From Sandaracinaceae bacterium (GTDB lineage Bacteria; Myxococcota_A; Polyangia; Polyangiales; Sandaracinaceae), in assembly GCA_020633195.1 (NCBI GenBank), contig JACKEC010000017.1, positions 62,001 through 126,000 of the forward strand: 64,000 nucleotides of DNA, given 5' to 3'. The notes under the pieces are model-generated. The model had not been told where the DNA came from. It saw nothing but the letters and a program-made list of their open reading frames with translations, and did no database searches. Positions 43,894 through 54,312 of this stretch are shown piece by piece. Within the stretch, counting starts at the first letter, position 1. The number at the start of each line of letters is the position of its first letter. Position numbers and translations under genes: made by a program.

Positions 43894-44934
43894 CTATCGC
43901 CCCTGCACCGCGAGCGCGACGCGCAGCCACGGCTGCACGGGCCAGAGCGCCGCCTCGTCCACCGACACGCCGTCGATCTGGTAGGCGAACGTAGGTGCGC
44001 TCGGCACGATGTCGGCGCCCGCGGCCACGACGATCCCGGCGACGCCGCCGAGCGCGGATGGGAACACCTCGAGCCCCACCGCGGGGCCGACCAGGAGGCT
44101 CGCGCTCCAGCGCGCGTCGGTGGCGACCAGCCCCGCCTGACGGATCTCCGTCGACCGATGCCAGAGCGCGACGCCGAGCTCGGCGCCCAGCGTCAGCCCG
44201 ATCTCGTCCTCCTCGAGCAGGTCGACCTGCGCGGTCAGCGTCGGCCGCACCCGCATCACCTCGAGGACCGCGCGATCGTCGGTGAGCTCGACCGGCAGCC
44301 CGACCTCCACGCGCAGCCCGAGCCGCAGCCGCTCCACCTCCACGACGCCCGCGAGCGACGGAGCCTGCACGCCGTAGGGCGCGTGATCGTCGAGGCTGGC
44401 GCTCCAGCCGACCTCCATCCGCACGCCCACCGTCCGACCGGGCGCGGCCTCCGCGATCGGCGCCGGGGCGACGGGCGTGCCGGGCCGCGGGGGGCCCGGC
44501 ATCGCGACGCCCACGTGGCCGCCCTCGCTCAGGTCGCGCAGCGCGCTCCGCACGATCAGCGCGGCCGCCTCGAGCTGCGCCGAGCGGTCGTCGGGGCCGT
44601 CGGCAGGGATCTGGCGCGCGAGCATCCGCCGCGGCTCGACCTCGACGACGTGGATCGTCAGCGCGGCCAGCCCCTGCGCGGCCGGGGTCTCTGTCGCGAA
44701 CACGACGAACGGCGCGCCGCGGTCGCGGCCGAGCGCGAGGGACCGCTCGAAGCTCTCGACCGGGGGCGCCTCGATCAGCTCGAGCGGGAGGTCCGCGGTC
44801 TGCCCGCGGATGCGCGTCGCCAGGGTCGCGTCGGTGGCGACGACGACCTGACGCGCCGGCTCCTGGGCCTCGGCTCGCCTCGCGCCCAGCGGCCCGAGGG
44901 CCGCGAGGAGCGCCAGGATCGAGGCGAGCCGCAC
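43894..44934 (-). CDS. Exported protein of unknown function, possible outer-membrane barrel
   Basis: A 346-residue protein with a signal peptide (MRLASILALLAALG ending near RRAEAQ). The first half (about 30-150) looks like a small alpha/beta domain (VVVATDATLATRI, FVVFATETPAAQGLAAL). The second half (about 165-346) has alternating strands (VGVRMEVGWSASLD, LRLGLRVEVGLPVELT, TLGAELGVALWHRS) of a possible 8-stranded barrel. ATG 44934. It is followed closely by the upstream-strand sigma gene promoter. No family is recognised. Confidence 0.65.
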   Translation of the reverse strand: MRLASILALLAALGPLGARRAEAQEPARQVVVATDATLATRIRGQTADLPLELIEAPPVESFERSLALGRDRGAPFVVFATETPAAQGLAALTIHVVEVEPRRMLARQIPADGPDDRSAQLEAAALIVRSALRDLSEGGHVGVAMPGPPRPGTPVAPAPIAEAAPGRTVGVRMEVGWSASLDDHAPYGVQAPSLAGVVEVERLRLGLRVEVGLPVELTDDRAVLEVMRVRPTLTAQVDLLEEDEIGLTLGAELGVALWHRSTEIRQAGLVATDARWSASLLVGPAVGLEVFPSALGGVAGIVVAAGADIVPSAPTFAYQIDGVSVDEAALWPVQPWLRVALAVQGR

Positions 44935-44952
44935 GGCTCCAGGGTACCCCGG

Positions 44953-46287
44953 CTACTCCTCGAGCAGCTTGTCGAGCCGCGCGTCGGGGGTGCCGCCGAG
45001 CCGCTTCACGGTGTCGAGGTAGTGCAGCAGCAGCGCGCGGTTGTCGCTGACCGCGAGCGTCTGCATCTCGAGCGCCCCGATCCGATCCTCCGGCGTGAAG
45101 GCGCTGTCGACCTTCTCCATCGAGAGCTTCTCGGGGTCGTAGGCCATGTGGTGCGCCTCGGTCGCGAGGATCGTGAGGTCGTCCCCGCGGCGCAGCTCGA
45201 GGGTCACGCTCCCCGTCACCGCGGTGGAGATCCACCGCGTGAGCGCGTCCTTGAGCAGGAGCGCCTCGGGGTCGTACCACTTGCCCTCGTACAGCAGGCG
45301 GCCGAGCCGGCGCCCGAGCGTGAAGTAGAGGTCCGTCGTGTCCTCGTTGTGGATCGCGCTGAGGAGCCGCTCGTAGACGACGTGCAGCAGCGCCATCCCG
45401 GGCGCCTCGTAGATCCCCCGGCTCTTGGCCTGGATCACGCGGTTCTCGATCTGGTCGCTCATCCCGAGCCCGTGCCGGCCGCCGATGCGGTTGCACTCGA
45501 GGAACAGGTCGAAGGTCGAGTCGTAGCGCTGGCCGTCGATGGCCACCGGCACGCCGCCGTCGAAGGTGAGGGTGATCGTCTCGGGCGCGATCTCGACCTC
45601 GGGCTTCCAGTGGGCGACGCCCATGATCGGGTCGACGATCTTCATGCCCACGTCGAGCCGCTCGAGGTCCTTCGCCTCGTGTGTGGCGCCGAGCACGTTG
45701 GCGTCGGTCGAGTACGCCTTCTCCGTCGACATCGTGTAAGGCAGCTCGAGCGTCCCGAGGAACTCGCTCATCTCCTTGCGGCCGCCGAGCTCGTCCACGA
45801 ACGCCGGGTCGAGCCACGGCTTGTAGATGGAGAGCTGCGGGTCGACGAGGATGCCGTAGCGGAAGAAGCGCTGGATGTCGTTGCCCTTGTGGGTCGACCC
45901 GTCGCCGAAGACGTGGACCTCGTCGGCGCGCATCGCGCGCACGATCGCCGTCGTGGTGACGGCGCGGCCGAGCGGCGTGGTGTTGAAGTACTTCTTGCCG
46001 CCGCTCGAGAGGTGGAACGCGCCGCACTGGATCGCGACGATGCCCTCGCGGACCATCGCCTCGCGGCAGTCGACGAGGCGCGCGACCTTGGCGCCGTGCT
46101 GGAGCGCGATGGGCGGGATGTCGGTGACGTCCTTCTCGTCCGGCTGGGCGAGGTCCGCGGTGTACGCGTAGACGTCGATCCCGCGGCGGCTCATCCAGGC
46201 GACGGCGGCTCTCGTGTCGAGGCCACCGGAGAACGCGAGGCCGATGCGGGTTCCTTCGGTGGGTAGCTTGCGATGAATCCGGCTCAT
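44953..46287 (-). CDS. argG: Argininosuccinate synthase
   Basis: A 444-residue enzyme that joins citrulline and aspartate with ATP to make argininosuccinate in arginine synthesis. It closely follows the enterobacterial ArgG (long-type) sequence: the ATP-binding SGGLDT at residues 21-26, AYTADLAQPDE, IQCGAFH and GDGSTHKGNDIQRF. GGRHGLGMSDQIENR and SRGIYEAPGMALLH follow. The residue after SGGLDT is Arg instead of the usual Ser, but the P-loop itself is intact. ATG 46287. It is divergent from the AgmX-like gene. No other arginine genes are nearby. Confidence 0.96.
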   Translation of the reverse strand: MSRIHRKLPTEGTRIGLAFSGGLDTRAAVAWMSRRGIDVYAYTADLAQPDEKDVTDIPPIALQHGAKVARLVDCREAMVREGIVAIQCGAFHLSSGGKKYFNTTPLGRAVTTTAIVRAMRADEVHVFGDGSTHKGNDIQRFFRYGILVDPQLSIYKPWLDPAFVDELGGRKEMSEFLGTLELPYTMSTEKAYSTDANVLGATHEAKDLERLDVGMKIVDPIMGVAHWKPEVEIAPETITLTFDGGVPVAIDGQRYDSTFDLFLECNRIGGRHGLGMSDQIENRVIQAKSRGIYEAPGMALLHVVYERLLSAIHNEDTTDLYFTLGRRLGRLLYEGKWYDPEALLLKDALTRWISTAVTGSVTLELRRGDDLTILATEAHHMAYDPEKLSMEKVDSAFTPEDRIGALEMQTLAVSDNRALLLHYLDTVKRLGGTPDARLDKLLEE

Positions 46288-46377
46288 GACGGCGCCGACA
46301 ATGACACGAGGCGCCGCTTTGAGCTTGTGAGGGGAGGCGTTATTCTCCGGCGTCCACCACCTCAGCAGGGGGGCCTC

Positions 46378-46974
46378 TTGGCGTCCGAGTCAGCTCCTCC
46401 CGCCCCTCCGGGCGGCGGAAACCTCAAGTACGGAATCATCGGTGTCGTCCTGATCCTCGCCAGCGTCGGCGTGTGGTTCGGGATGCAGAGCTGCGAGGCG
46501 CCACCGCCTCCACCGGTCGCGACGGTCATGGACGCGGGGGTGCCCGAGCCCGAGGTCGTGATCGACGACTCGCTGATCATGCCCGACGAGCTGCCGGACG
46601 CGGCCCTGCCGGATGCGGGCACGCGGATCCGCTACGTCACCCGCTACGTGGGCGGCGGCGGCGGCGGCGACTGGAGCTGCAGCGGCGACATCGACCAGGC
46701 CGGCGCGAACCGGGCGCTCGCGGCGAACAGCCTGCAGTTCCGGAACTGCTACGAGCGCCGCCTCAAGGTGAACCAGACCCTCAGCGGCCGCGTGCAGCTG
46801 CAGGTCCGGGTCGGCCGCGACGGCGCCGCGAGCGGCGTGCGCACCGGCGGCAGCCTCCAGGACGCGGAGGTCCTCTCGTGCGTGCGGAACATCGCGCAGC
46901 GCATTAGGTTTCCGCGACCGACGGGGAACTGCGCGGTGGTCGCCGTGCCCTTCGACTTCACCCCGCAGAACTAG
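46378..46974 (+). CDS. Membrane protein with AgmX/PglI-like C-terminal domain
   Basis: A 198-residue protein. One N-terminal membrane helix (GIIGVVLILASVGVWFG, about residues 18-36) is followed by a Pro/Asp-rich linker and a C-terminal domain (about 105-198). The domain contains RNCYERRLKVNQTLSGRVQL and VLSCVRNIAQRIRFPRPTG, with paired Cys typical of the myxobacterial AgmX/PglI C-terminal (TonB-like) domain tied to gliding and energy transfer. Start is uncertain: TTG 46378 is closest to a purine-rich AGGGGGG, while GTG 46327 and ATG 46273 are also in frame. The DUF4013-like membrane gene follows after 17 bases. Confidence 0.75.
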   Translation: MASESAPPAPPGGGNLKYGIIGVVLILASVGVWFGMQSCEAPPPPPVATVMDAGVPEPEVVIDDSLIMPDELPDAALPDAGTRIRYVTRYVGGGGGGDWSCSGDIDQAGANRALAANSLQFRNCYERRLKVNQTLSGRVQLQVRVGRDGAASGVRTGGSLQDAEVLSCVRNIAQRIRFPRPTGNCAVVAVPFDFTPQN

Positions 46975-46991
46975 GACTAGGACCGAGGGCG

Positions 46992-47807
46992 ATGCAATAT
47001 CTTCGTGGCTGGACCGCGCTCAAGAACGACCCGGCGTGGATGGGCAAGGTCGGCTGGGCGACGCTGATCCTGCTGACGTCGATGTGCATCCCGGTCGTCG
47101 GCCAGATCGCGCTGCTCGGCTGGAACACGCTGATGCTCCGTCGCGCGATCTCGGGTCAGGACTCGCCGCTGCCGCGGATGGAGTTCGACATCGACTACCT
47201 CACGAAGCTCCTGAACGTCGGGTTCAAGGGCTTCCTCGCGAGCCTCCTCTGGTCGCTCCCCTTCATCGCCGCGTTCATGGCCGGCTACTGCTGCATGTAC
47301 GCGGGCATCTTCGGGATCGTGGGCGGCGCCGGGCTCGGCGCGGAGGCGGGCGGTGACGCGGGCGGGGTGGTCGGCCTCGTCGTCGGCGTCCTGTTCATGT
47401 GCCTCGCCTTCCTCGTGATGTTCACGCTGATCGTCGTGGCCAACATGGTCATGCAGGTCGCCGTGATGCGCGCCGAGATCACCGACGACGTCAACGCCGC
47501 GCTGCGCTTCAAAGAGGTCATGGACATGACCAAGCTCATCGCGAAGGAGCTGTTCATCGGCCTCATCGTGATGCAGCTGATCGGGATGCTCGTCGGCTTC
47601 GTCGGCATCTTCACGCTCTACGTGCTCCTCTTCCCGGGCGTGATCGTGATGCAAGTCATCATGACGTACTGGCGGGCCGAGCTGTACCGCGTGTACCTCG
47701 AGAAGGGCGGCCAGCCGCTCCCGATCGGCCCGCTCGCCGTCCCCGGCGGCGACCCGCCGATGGTCGGCCCGACCGCGGGCTCGTACACCGCGCCGGCCGC
47801 GTTCTGA
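46992..47807 (+). CDS. DUF4013-like integral membrane protein
   Basis: A 271-residue polytopic protein with about five membrane helices and the DUF4013 pattern (ALKNDPAWMGKVGWATLILL, VVGQIALLGWNTLMLRR at the N-terminus; FVGIFTLYVLLFPGVIVMQ near the end). The C-terminal tail is cytoplasmic and Pro/Gly-rich. ATG 46992. It lies between an AgmX-like and a STAS-like gene on the same strand. The function of the family is not known. Confidence 0.75.
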   Translation: MQYLRGWTALKNDPAWMGKVGWATLILLTSMCIPVVGQIALLGWNTLMLRRAISGQDSPLPRMEFDIDYLTKLLNVGFKGFLASLLWSLPFIAAFMAGYCCMYAGIFGIVGGAGLGAEAGGDAGGVVGLVVGVLFMCLAFLVMFTLIVVANMVMQVAVMRAEITDDVNAALRFKEVMDMTKLIAKELFIGLIVMQLIGMLVGFVGIFTLYVLLFPGVIVMQVIMTYWRAELYRVYLEKGGQPLPIGPLAVPGGDPPMVGPTAGSYTAPAAF

Positions 47808-47867
47808 GAACGTAGACGGTTGCGGCGCCCGGTGGTGCCGGGCTCCATCGGAGGATCTGGGGGACGC

Positions 47868-48209
47868 GTGGCGTGGGTCGAGACGGACTTGGACGTGAAG
47901 CGCGTCACCAGCGTCGAGCTGGACCGGATGTTCTACACCTATCGCCTCCATCCGGAGGAGCGCTGGCTCATCGACGCCAGCACCGTGACCTCGTTCTCAC
48001 CGGACGCGGTGAGCCACGCGGTCGAGAACTTCGTCGCCTTGCACCGACAGCACGGCCTGCGCCTCATCGTCGCCGTGATCACGTCGCCGCTGGTCCGCAT
48101 GGGCGCGGCGACCGCGGCGATGTCCCTGCGCGCGTTGAAGACGCCGGTCGAGATCGAGATCGTCGAAGAACGCGCGGCCGGGGTGGCGCTCCTCCGCGCC
48201 CTGACCTAG
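47868..48209 (+). CDS. Small STAS-like cytoplasmic protein of unknown function
   Basis: A 113-residue protein whose pattern (WLIDASTVTSFSPDAVSHAVENF, LRLIVAVITSPLVRMGAATAA, TPVEIEIVEERAAGVALL) resembles the alternating strand/helix of STAS or SpoIIAA-like domains. GTG 47868 follows GGGGGA. An earlier ATG-frame start at 47820 would add an unlikely Gly-rich N-terminus. It may be a signalling or partner-binding protein; the family is only suggested. Confidence 0.6.
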   Translation: MAWVETDLDVKRVTSVELDRMFYTYRLHPEERWLIDASTVTSFSPDAVSHAVENFVALHRQHGLRLIVAVITSPLVRMGAATAAMSLRALKTPVEIEIVEERAAGVALLRALT

Positions 48210-48241
48210 CGGTTCGCTCGTTGGGGCTCGCTTGGCGAGGC

Positions 48242-50032
48242 TCAGAGCCGCGTGATCGCGAGGCGCCGCACGCCGCTGCCGGCGGCGGCACGCACGGCCA
48301 CGCCGACGCGACCGCCCACGCCGAGCCCGCAGCTCTGGCTCTGGCCGCCGCTCTCGAGCCGGAGCTCGCCGTCGAGGAGCTCGGTGATCAGCGCGCCGTC
48401 CACCGCGACCGAGCAGTCGCCGAAGGTCGCGCGGCCCCCATCGATCGCGATCGCCCGCGGGGTCGCCGCGTCGGGCGTCAGCAGCAGCTCGACCGCGCCG
48501 CTCGACGTCAGCTCGACGCGGACGTCTCGGAAGCGCGCGCTCGGCAGGTCGAAGCGCGCGCCGTCCACGTCGGCGACGAGGCTGTCGCCGACGCCGTGCC
48601 AGCGCCCCGGCGCGTCGATCGACAGCTCTTCGCGCTGGTCCGCCTGCGCCGGGCTGATCGTCGCGGACGGATCGCTGAAGGGCCCGCTCAGGTCGACCCG
48701 CAGGAGCGACACCCCGCCGCCGTCGAGCAGCGCGACGGTGCCATCGACGAGGTGCACCGCGTGGGTGGGCTCACGGCCGACGTCGAGCGGCTCGAGGCTG
48801 GCTTCCGACGCGTCCCGGCTGCCGCCCGGATCGACGATCTGCGCCGCGGGCCCGCCGGCCGTCCTGCCCATCACGAGCACGCGTCCGTCGCCGAGGCTCA
48901 CGCCGCGTGGGCGCTCGACGACCTCGCGGAGGATCGCCCCGAGCGAGACGTAGGTCTCGCCGCGATCGAGGAGCACCGAGACCGCGCGAGACCACGTGCC
49001 GGCCTCGAGGCCGCCGATCCGCGCGGCGCGGCCGCCGGGGAGCGCCACGTAGTCGGCGTCCGCGCGCGCCGGCCAGGGGGCCCCGAGGTCCGTGAAGGTC
49101 TCCGTCTGCGGGTCGAAGCGCTCCACGTTCGAGACCGGCTCGCCCGCGTCGTCGACCCCCCCGACCACGAGGACGGTGCCGTCGTCGAGGCCGAGCAGGC
49201 GCGGGCCGATGCGCGCGTGGTGCAGGTCGCCCGTGCGTTGGGCCGGCGGCGCGGCGGTGAGGTCGAGCAGCTCGGCGTCCCGCCGGGCGGTCCCCATCTC
49301 CGACCGGCCGCCCACGAGGAGGATCCGTCCGTCTGGCAGCCGCAACGTATCGTGCGCGCTGCGAGGTGCGTCGAGGACGCCGTCGTCGACGACCTCCTCG
49401 GCGTCGACGCGGATCACCTCGAACGTCTCCCGCCCGACCCCGCCGGCCAGCAGCACCCGATCCTCGTCGAGGGCGGTCGCGGTCCCGTCGACCCGCGGAC
49501 GCCGGCCGCGCAGGTCGACCGTCCGCGCGAGCGCGTCGCCGGAGCGGACGACCACCACCCGCAGGTCCTCGAGGCCGCGATCGCCGCCGGCGATGATCAG
49601 CCGACCGTCGTCGAGGGCGGTGACCGCGGCGCCGTCCGGCACGCCCGCCCGGGTGTCCGACAGGGTGCAGCCGCGCCGGAGCCGGAGGAGCGGCACGACG
49701 AGGTCCTCGCCCGCCGCGAACACGGCGACGCCGCCGCCGACCCACGGCTCCTCACCGCCGCCCGTCCGCACGATCACGCCCTCGGCCCGAACCGAGACCT
49801 GCTCGGTGCTGGCCGGGAAGGAGTCGATCGTGGAGACCCCGCTCAGGTCCAACCGCAGGCTGCGTCGCTCGTCCGCGGGGGAGTCCCCGAGCGGCCGGAG
49901 CAGGACCGTCTGGACCTCGGTGGGCTGGCAGCCGATGGCCTGGGCGGGGACCAGCGCGAGCTGGATCTCCGTGGGCTCACGGGAGCACGCGCCGGCGAGG
50001 AGCACGAGCACGAGCGCGGCCGTCCAACGCAT
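48242..50032 (-). CDS. Lipoprotein with Kelch-type beta-propeller repeats
   Basis: A 596-residue lipoprotein (MRWTAALVLVLLAGAC lipobox, ATG 50032). From about residue 130 to 400 it has repeated Kelch-like motifs (GRLIIAGGDRG, RVLLAGGVG, GRILLVGGRSE, GTVLVVGGVDD, and the final ALLDGG), suggesting a six-bladed or partial propeller. A C-terminal beta domain follows. It could bind proteins or sugars at the cell surface. It is divergent from the kinase gene with 57 bases between. Convergent neighbours end just 33 bases away with a short hairpin (48227-48239). Confidence 0.8.
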   Translation of the reverse strand: MRWTAALVLVLLAGACSREPTEIQLALVPAQAIGCQPTEVQTVLLRPLGDSPADERRSLRLDLSGVSTIDSFPASTEQVSVRAEGVIVRTGGGEEPWVGGGVAVFAAGEDLVVPLLRLRRGCTLSDTRAGVPDGAAVTALDDGRLIIAGGDRGLEDLRVVVVRSGDALARTVDLRGRRPRVDGTATALDEDRVLLAGGVGRETFEVIRVDAEEVVDDGVLDAPRSAHDTLRLPDGRILLVGGRSEMGTARRDAELLDLTAAPPAQRTGDLHHARIGPRLLGLDDGTVLVVGGVDDAGEPVSNVERFDPQTETFTDLGAPWPARADADYVALPGGRAARIGGLEAGTWSRAVSVLLDRGETYVSLGAILREVVERPRGVSLGDGRVLVMGRTAGGPAAQIVDPGGSRDASEASLEPLDVGREPTHAVHLVDGTVALLDGGGVSLLRVDLSGPFSDPSATISPAQADQREELSIDAPGRWHGVGDSLVADVDGARFDLPSARFRDVRVELTSSGAVELLLTPDAATPRAIAIDGGRATFGDCSVAVDGALITELLDGELRLESGGQSQSCGLGVGGRVGVAVRAAAGSGVRRLAITRL

Positions 50033-50089
50033 CCGTTATGATCCTAGCAGGCCGCCGCCCGACCGAGGCGAGCCGCCGGATCCCACCCC

Positions 50090-51892
50090 GTGACCGCTTC
50101 CCCTGTCCGCAGCTTCGGCAAGTACCTGCTCGACGAGGAGATCGCGCGCGGCGGCATGTCGCGCGTGTTCCTCGCGCGGCTGCGTGGCCTCGGTGGCTTC
50201 GAGAAGCGGCTGGTGGTCAAGCAGGTCCTGCCCGAGCTCGCGTCCGACCCGCGCTTCGTCGAGATGTTCGTGCAAGAGGCCAAGACCCTCGTGCAGATGA
50301 GCCACCCGCACATCGCGCCGGTCTACGAGCTCGGCGTGGTCGACGGCGTGTACTTCCTCGCGATGGAGCACGTCTCGGGGGCGACGCTCTCGGAGATCCT
50401 CTCGTCCGGGCCCGTCGCGCCCGAGCTCGTCGGCCACCTCGGCGCGCAGATCTGCGACGCGCTCCACTACGCGCACGAGCGCTTCGGGATCGTCCACCGC
50501 GACGTGACGCCGCGGAACGTGATGGTCGACGAGGAGGGCCACGCGCGCCTCCTCGACTTCGGGATCGCCGCGCCCGCGAGCGACGACGAGGGCGGTGCGC
50601 TCTTCGGGACGCCGGGCTACCTCTCGCCCGAGCAGGCCGACGGCGAGGCGCTCGGGCCGGCGAGCGACGTGTTCTCGCTCGGCGCCGTGCTCTTCGAGGC
50701 CCTCACCGCGCGGCGCGCGTTCTTCGCCCGCACGGTCGAGGAGGCCAAGGAGGTGCTGACCCTCGACGGCCCCGACTTCTACCCCGACGACCTGGTGCCG
50801 GACACGCTCGCGCGCATCATCGACCACGCGATGGAGCGGGACCCGAAGGCCCGCTACAAGAGCGCGCGCGAGCTCGGGCGCGCGCTGCGATCGTGGGTCG
50901 CCGCGCACGCGCCCGAGGGCGTCGGCCCCGAGCTCGCGGACCGCGTGCGGGCCGCCAGCGCCCACGCGCCGGCCGAGCGCGAGGACGCGCCCGAGGACGA
51001 CGCGCCGCGCTCGGGCGAGGTGGAGGTGCGGACCCTCGCGACGAGCCGGGTGCTCGACGAGATGCTCGAGGAGGGGACCCGCCCCGTCGAGCGCGTCTCG
51101 GCCCCGGGATCGGTCCGGGCGGCCGACGGCGAAGAGCCGGGGACCCGGCCCGTCGAGCGCGTCTCGGCCCCGGGATCGGTCCGGGCGGCCGACGTCGAGG
51201 AGGAGGGCACCAAGCCGATCGAGCGTGTCTCCGCGAGCCCCGCGCTTCCGGAGACGGACGCGAGCCCCGAGGGCGAGGTCGGCACCACGCGCATCGAGCG
51301 GTCGAGCGATCCCGTCGCCGAGGCACCGTCTCCTTCCGACGAGCTCGAGCCGGCGCCCGTCGCGGAGCCGATCGCGCGCGAGCGCGAGGTCGCGCCGCCG
51401 CCGTCCCGCCGCTTCGAGCTCGTGGCGCTCGGCCTCGTCGCCGCCGGCGTCCTCGCCTGGGTCGCGTGGCCGACCCCGCCCGAGCCGCTCACCCCCGTCG
51501 ATCCGCCGACCGTGGCCGACGACCCGCCCGTCGATCCGCCCCGCCAGGATCCGACCCCGCCGGTCCCCCCGCCGGACCCCCCGCCCGTGGCGGTGGACCC
51601 GCCCGTGGAGGACCCCCCGGTCGTGGAGGACCCGCCGACGCCGCGACCCGTCGCCGTCGCTCGCGGGACGCTCGAGATCGCGTCGGTCCAGCCCGCGCAG
51701 GCGTACGTCGACGGCCGGCTCGTCGGCTGGACCCCCGTCCGAGGCCACGCCGTCCGCGCGGGTCGGCACACCCTGTCGCTGCGCAGCCCGCACCTCTCGG
51801 GCGAGGCGCGCCGCACCTTCGAGGTCGAGCCCGGCGAGACCGTCCGCCTGAGCGGCGACCTCGAGACCGGGCAAGTCGTCTTGCCGCACTAG
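50090..51892 (+). CDS. Membrane Ser/Thr protein kinase with C-terminal PEGA domain
   Basis: A 600-residue eukaryotic-type kinase. The catalytic domain (about residues 10-285) is intact: Gly-rich loop ARGGMSRVF, Lys in VVKQVL, catalytic loop VHRDVTPRNVMV (about 140-151) and metal motif LLDFG (about 158-162). APE is replaced by SPEQA. The linker (about 320-400) has four related units GT[RK]P[VI]ERVS. One membrane helix (about 443-460), a long Pro-rich periplasmic linker (DPPV repeats) and a C-terminal PEGA domain (about 525-600) follow. GTG 50090. It would sense a wall or surface ligand and phosphorylate cytoplasmic proteins. Its 3' end overlaps the convergent 2TM gene by 4 bases. Confidence 0.93.
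   Translation: MTASPVRSFGKYLLDEEIARGGMSRVFLARLRGLGGFEKRLVVKQVLPELASDPRFVEMFVQEAKTLVQMSHPHIAPVYELGVVDGVYFLAMEHVSGATLSEILSSGPVAPELVGHLGAQICDALHYAHERFGIVHRDVTPRNVMVDEEGHARLLDFGIAAPASDDEGGALFGTPGYLSPEQADGEALGPASDVFSLGAVLFEALTARRAFFARTVEEAKEVLTLDGPDFYPDDLVPDTLARIIDHAMERDPKARYKSARELGRALRSWVAAHAPEGVGPELADRVRAASAHAPAEREDAPEDDAPRSGEVEVRTLATSRVLDEMLEEGTRPVERVSAPGSVRAADGEEPGTRPVERVSAPGSVRAADVEEEGTKPIERVSASPALPETDASPEGEVGTTRIERSSDPVAEAPSPSDELEPAPVAEPIAREREVAPPPSRRFELVALGLVAAGVLAWVAWPTPPEPLTPVDPPTVADDPPVDPPRQDPTPPVPPPDPPPVAVDPPVEDPPVVEDPPTPRPVAVARGTLEIASVQPAQAYVDGRLVGWTPVRGHAVRAGRHTLSLRSPHLSGEARRTFEVEPGETVRLSGDLETGQVVLPH
51074..51205 (+). repeat. 66-bp tandem repeat in the kinase linker
   Basis: Two nearly identical 66-base units (51074-51139, 51140-51205) encode GTRPVERVSAPGSVRAAD plus four residues each. 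Two more diverged units (GTKPIERVS, GTTRIERSS) follow. The repeat is within a coding frame and has no spacer, so it is not a CRISPR array. Confidence 0.9.
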
Positions 51893-52698
51893 CGGCGACG
51901 GGAGCGGCGGCGGGCCTCGCGGCCGTCGACCTCGGGCGCCTCTTCCTCGTCGGCGACCTCGACCCGGGCGCGCAGCGGCTCGCGGGTCGGGGGCGGGGTC
52001 ACGACGGGGTCTCGACGCGCGGTGGTGTCTCGGCCGGCCTTCTTGTCGGCGACGAACTCGTCGAAGGCGGTCGGCGGGCGGGCCGGGGGCGCGGGCTTGG
52101 GCTGGCTCGCCTCGCGGATCTTCTCCGCCGCGATCTTGAGCAGGAGCGAGACGCCCTCCTCGACCACGCGCTCGAGCTCGTCGCCGGCCTGGCTCCCGCC
52201 GCGGGCCTTGCGCTCCGCGCGCTCGGCCTCCTTGCGGCGCCTCGCCTCGACCCGCGCCTTCGCGGCCGCCGCGCGTCGCGCCTTGCGGTTCAGCTTGCGG
52301 CGCTCCTTCTCGACGGCCTCCTCGGAGGGGCCGCGCACGGTCGAGAACGTGTGCAGCGCGAGGCCCATCCCCCAGAACACGGCCGTCCAGATGGCGGCCA
52401 CCCCGAACAGCCCGAGCGCGTGCAGACCGAGCAGGCCGCCGACCACCACGAGGTACGTCACGAAGTGGCGCAGCCAGCGCTCGCGCTGCCGCTTCTTGAC
52501 CCGCTCGTAGACCGCGGCGTGCCCGCGCTGCGCGTCGATCTCGCCGACCGCCTTGGCGATCTGAGCGTCGGAGAGCCCGACCTCCCGGGCCGCCGCGACG
52601 AGCTCGTCGTGGGCGTAGCCGTCCTCGTCGTCGACCTGCTGCTCCAGCGCGCGCCGGAAGATCGCCTCGACCTCCTCGTCGCTGTACTGACGGTCCAC
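51889..52698 (-). CDS. 2TM-domain membrane protein
   Basis: A 269-residue protein. A charged helical N-terminus (about 1-75) precedes two close membrane helices (about 82-125, HFVTYLVVVGGLLGLHALG and IWTAVFWGMGLALHTF) of the 2TM-domain type. A long basic and Ala/Glu-rich coiled tail follows. Such domains sit at the end of membrane regulators; here it stands alone. GTG 52698. It overlaps the kinase 3' end tail to tail. The function is unknown. Confidence 0.7.
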   Translation of the reverse strand: MDRQYSDEEVEAIFRRALEQQVDDEDGYAHDELVAAAREVGLSDAQIAKAVGEIDAQRGHAAVYERVKKRQRERWLRHFVTYLVVVGGLLGLHALGLFGVAAIWTAVFWGMGLALHTFSTVRGPSEEAVEKERRKLNRKARRAAAAKARVEARRRKEAERAERKARGGSQAGDELERVVEEGVSLLLKIAAEKIREASQPKPAPPARPPTAFDEFVADKKAGRDTTARRDPVVTPPPTREPLRARVEVADEEEAPEVDGREARRRSRRR

Positions 52699-52747
52699 GC
52701 AACGGATCTAGAGCACGGCCGGCCCGGAAACCACCACTATCCTCGGC

Positions 52748-52771
52748 GCGTCCGACCCCGCCGTCGGCGCG
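52748..52771 (-). terminator. Hairpin after asnS
   Basis: GCG-t-CCGAC (52748-52756) pairs with GTCGG-c-GCG (52763-52771) with a mismatch and 6-base loop, directly downstream of the asnS stop. It is weak and without a T-run. Confidence 0.35.
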
Positions 52772-52773
52772 GA

Positions 52774-54186
<1,413 letters not shown>

Positions 54187-54312
54187 GGCCGCGCCGAGAT
54201 AGCACGGGGTCTGGGGCTTGGCAGACCGGCGCCGGCGCGCCTCCGGAGGGTTCCGCGGAGTCACCTTCGCGCCTCTTCGGGATCCCATGCGCCGAGAAGA
54301 AGCTCGTGGCGA

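Noticed and set aside
44953..46287. Inactive ArgG because of Arg after SGGLDT
   Set aside because: The P-loop SGGLDT is intact and all other family blocks are conserved; the changed residue lies just outside the motif.
51074..51205. Possible CRISPR-like repeats
   Set aside because: The two 66-base units are adjacent, without spacers, in frame in the kinase gene.
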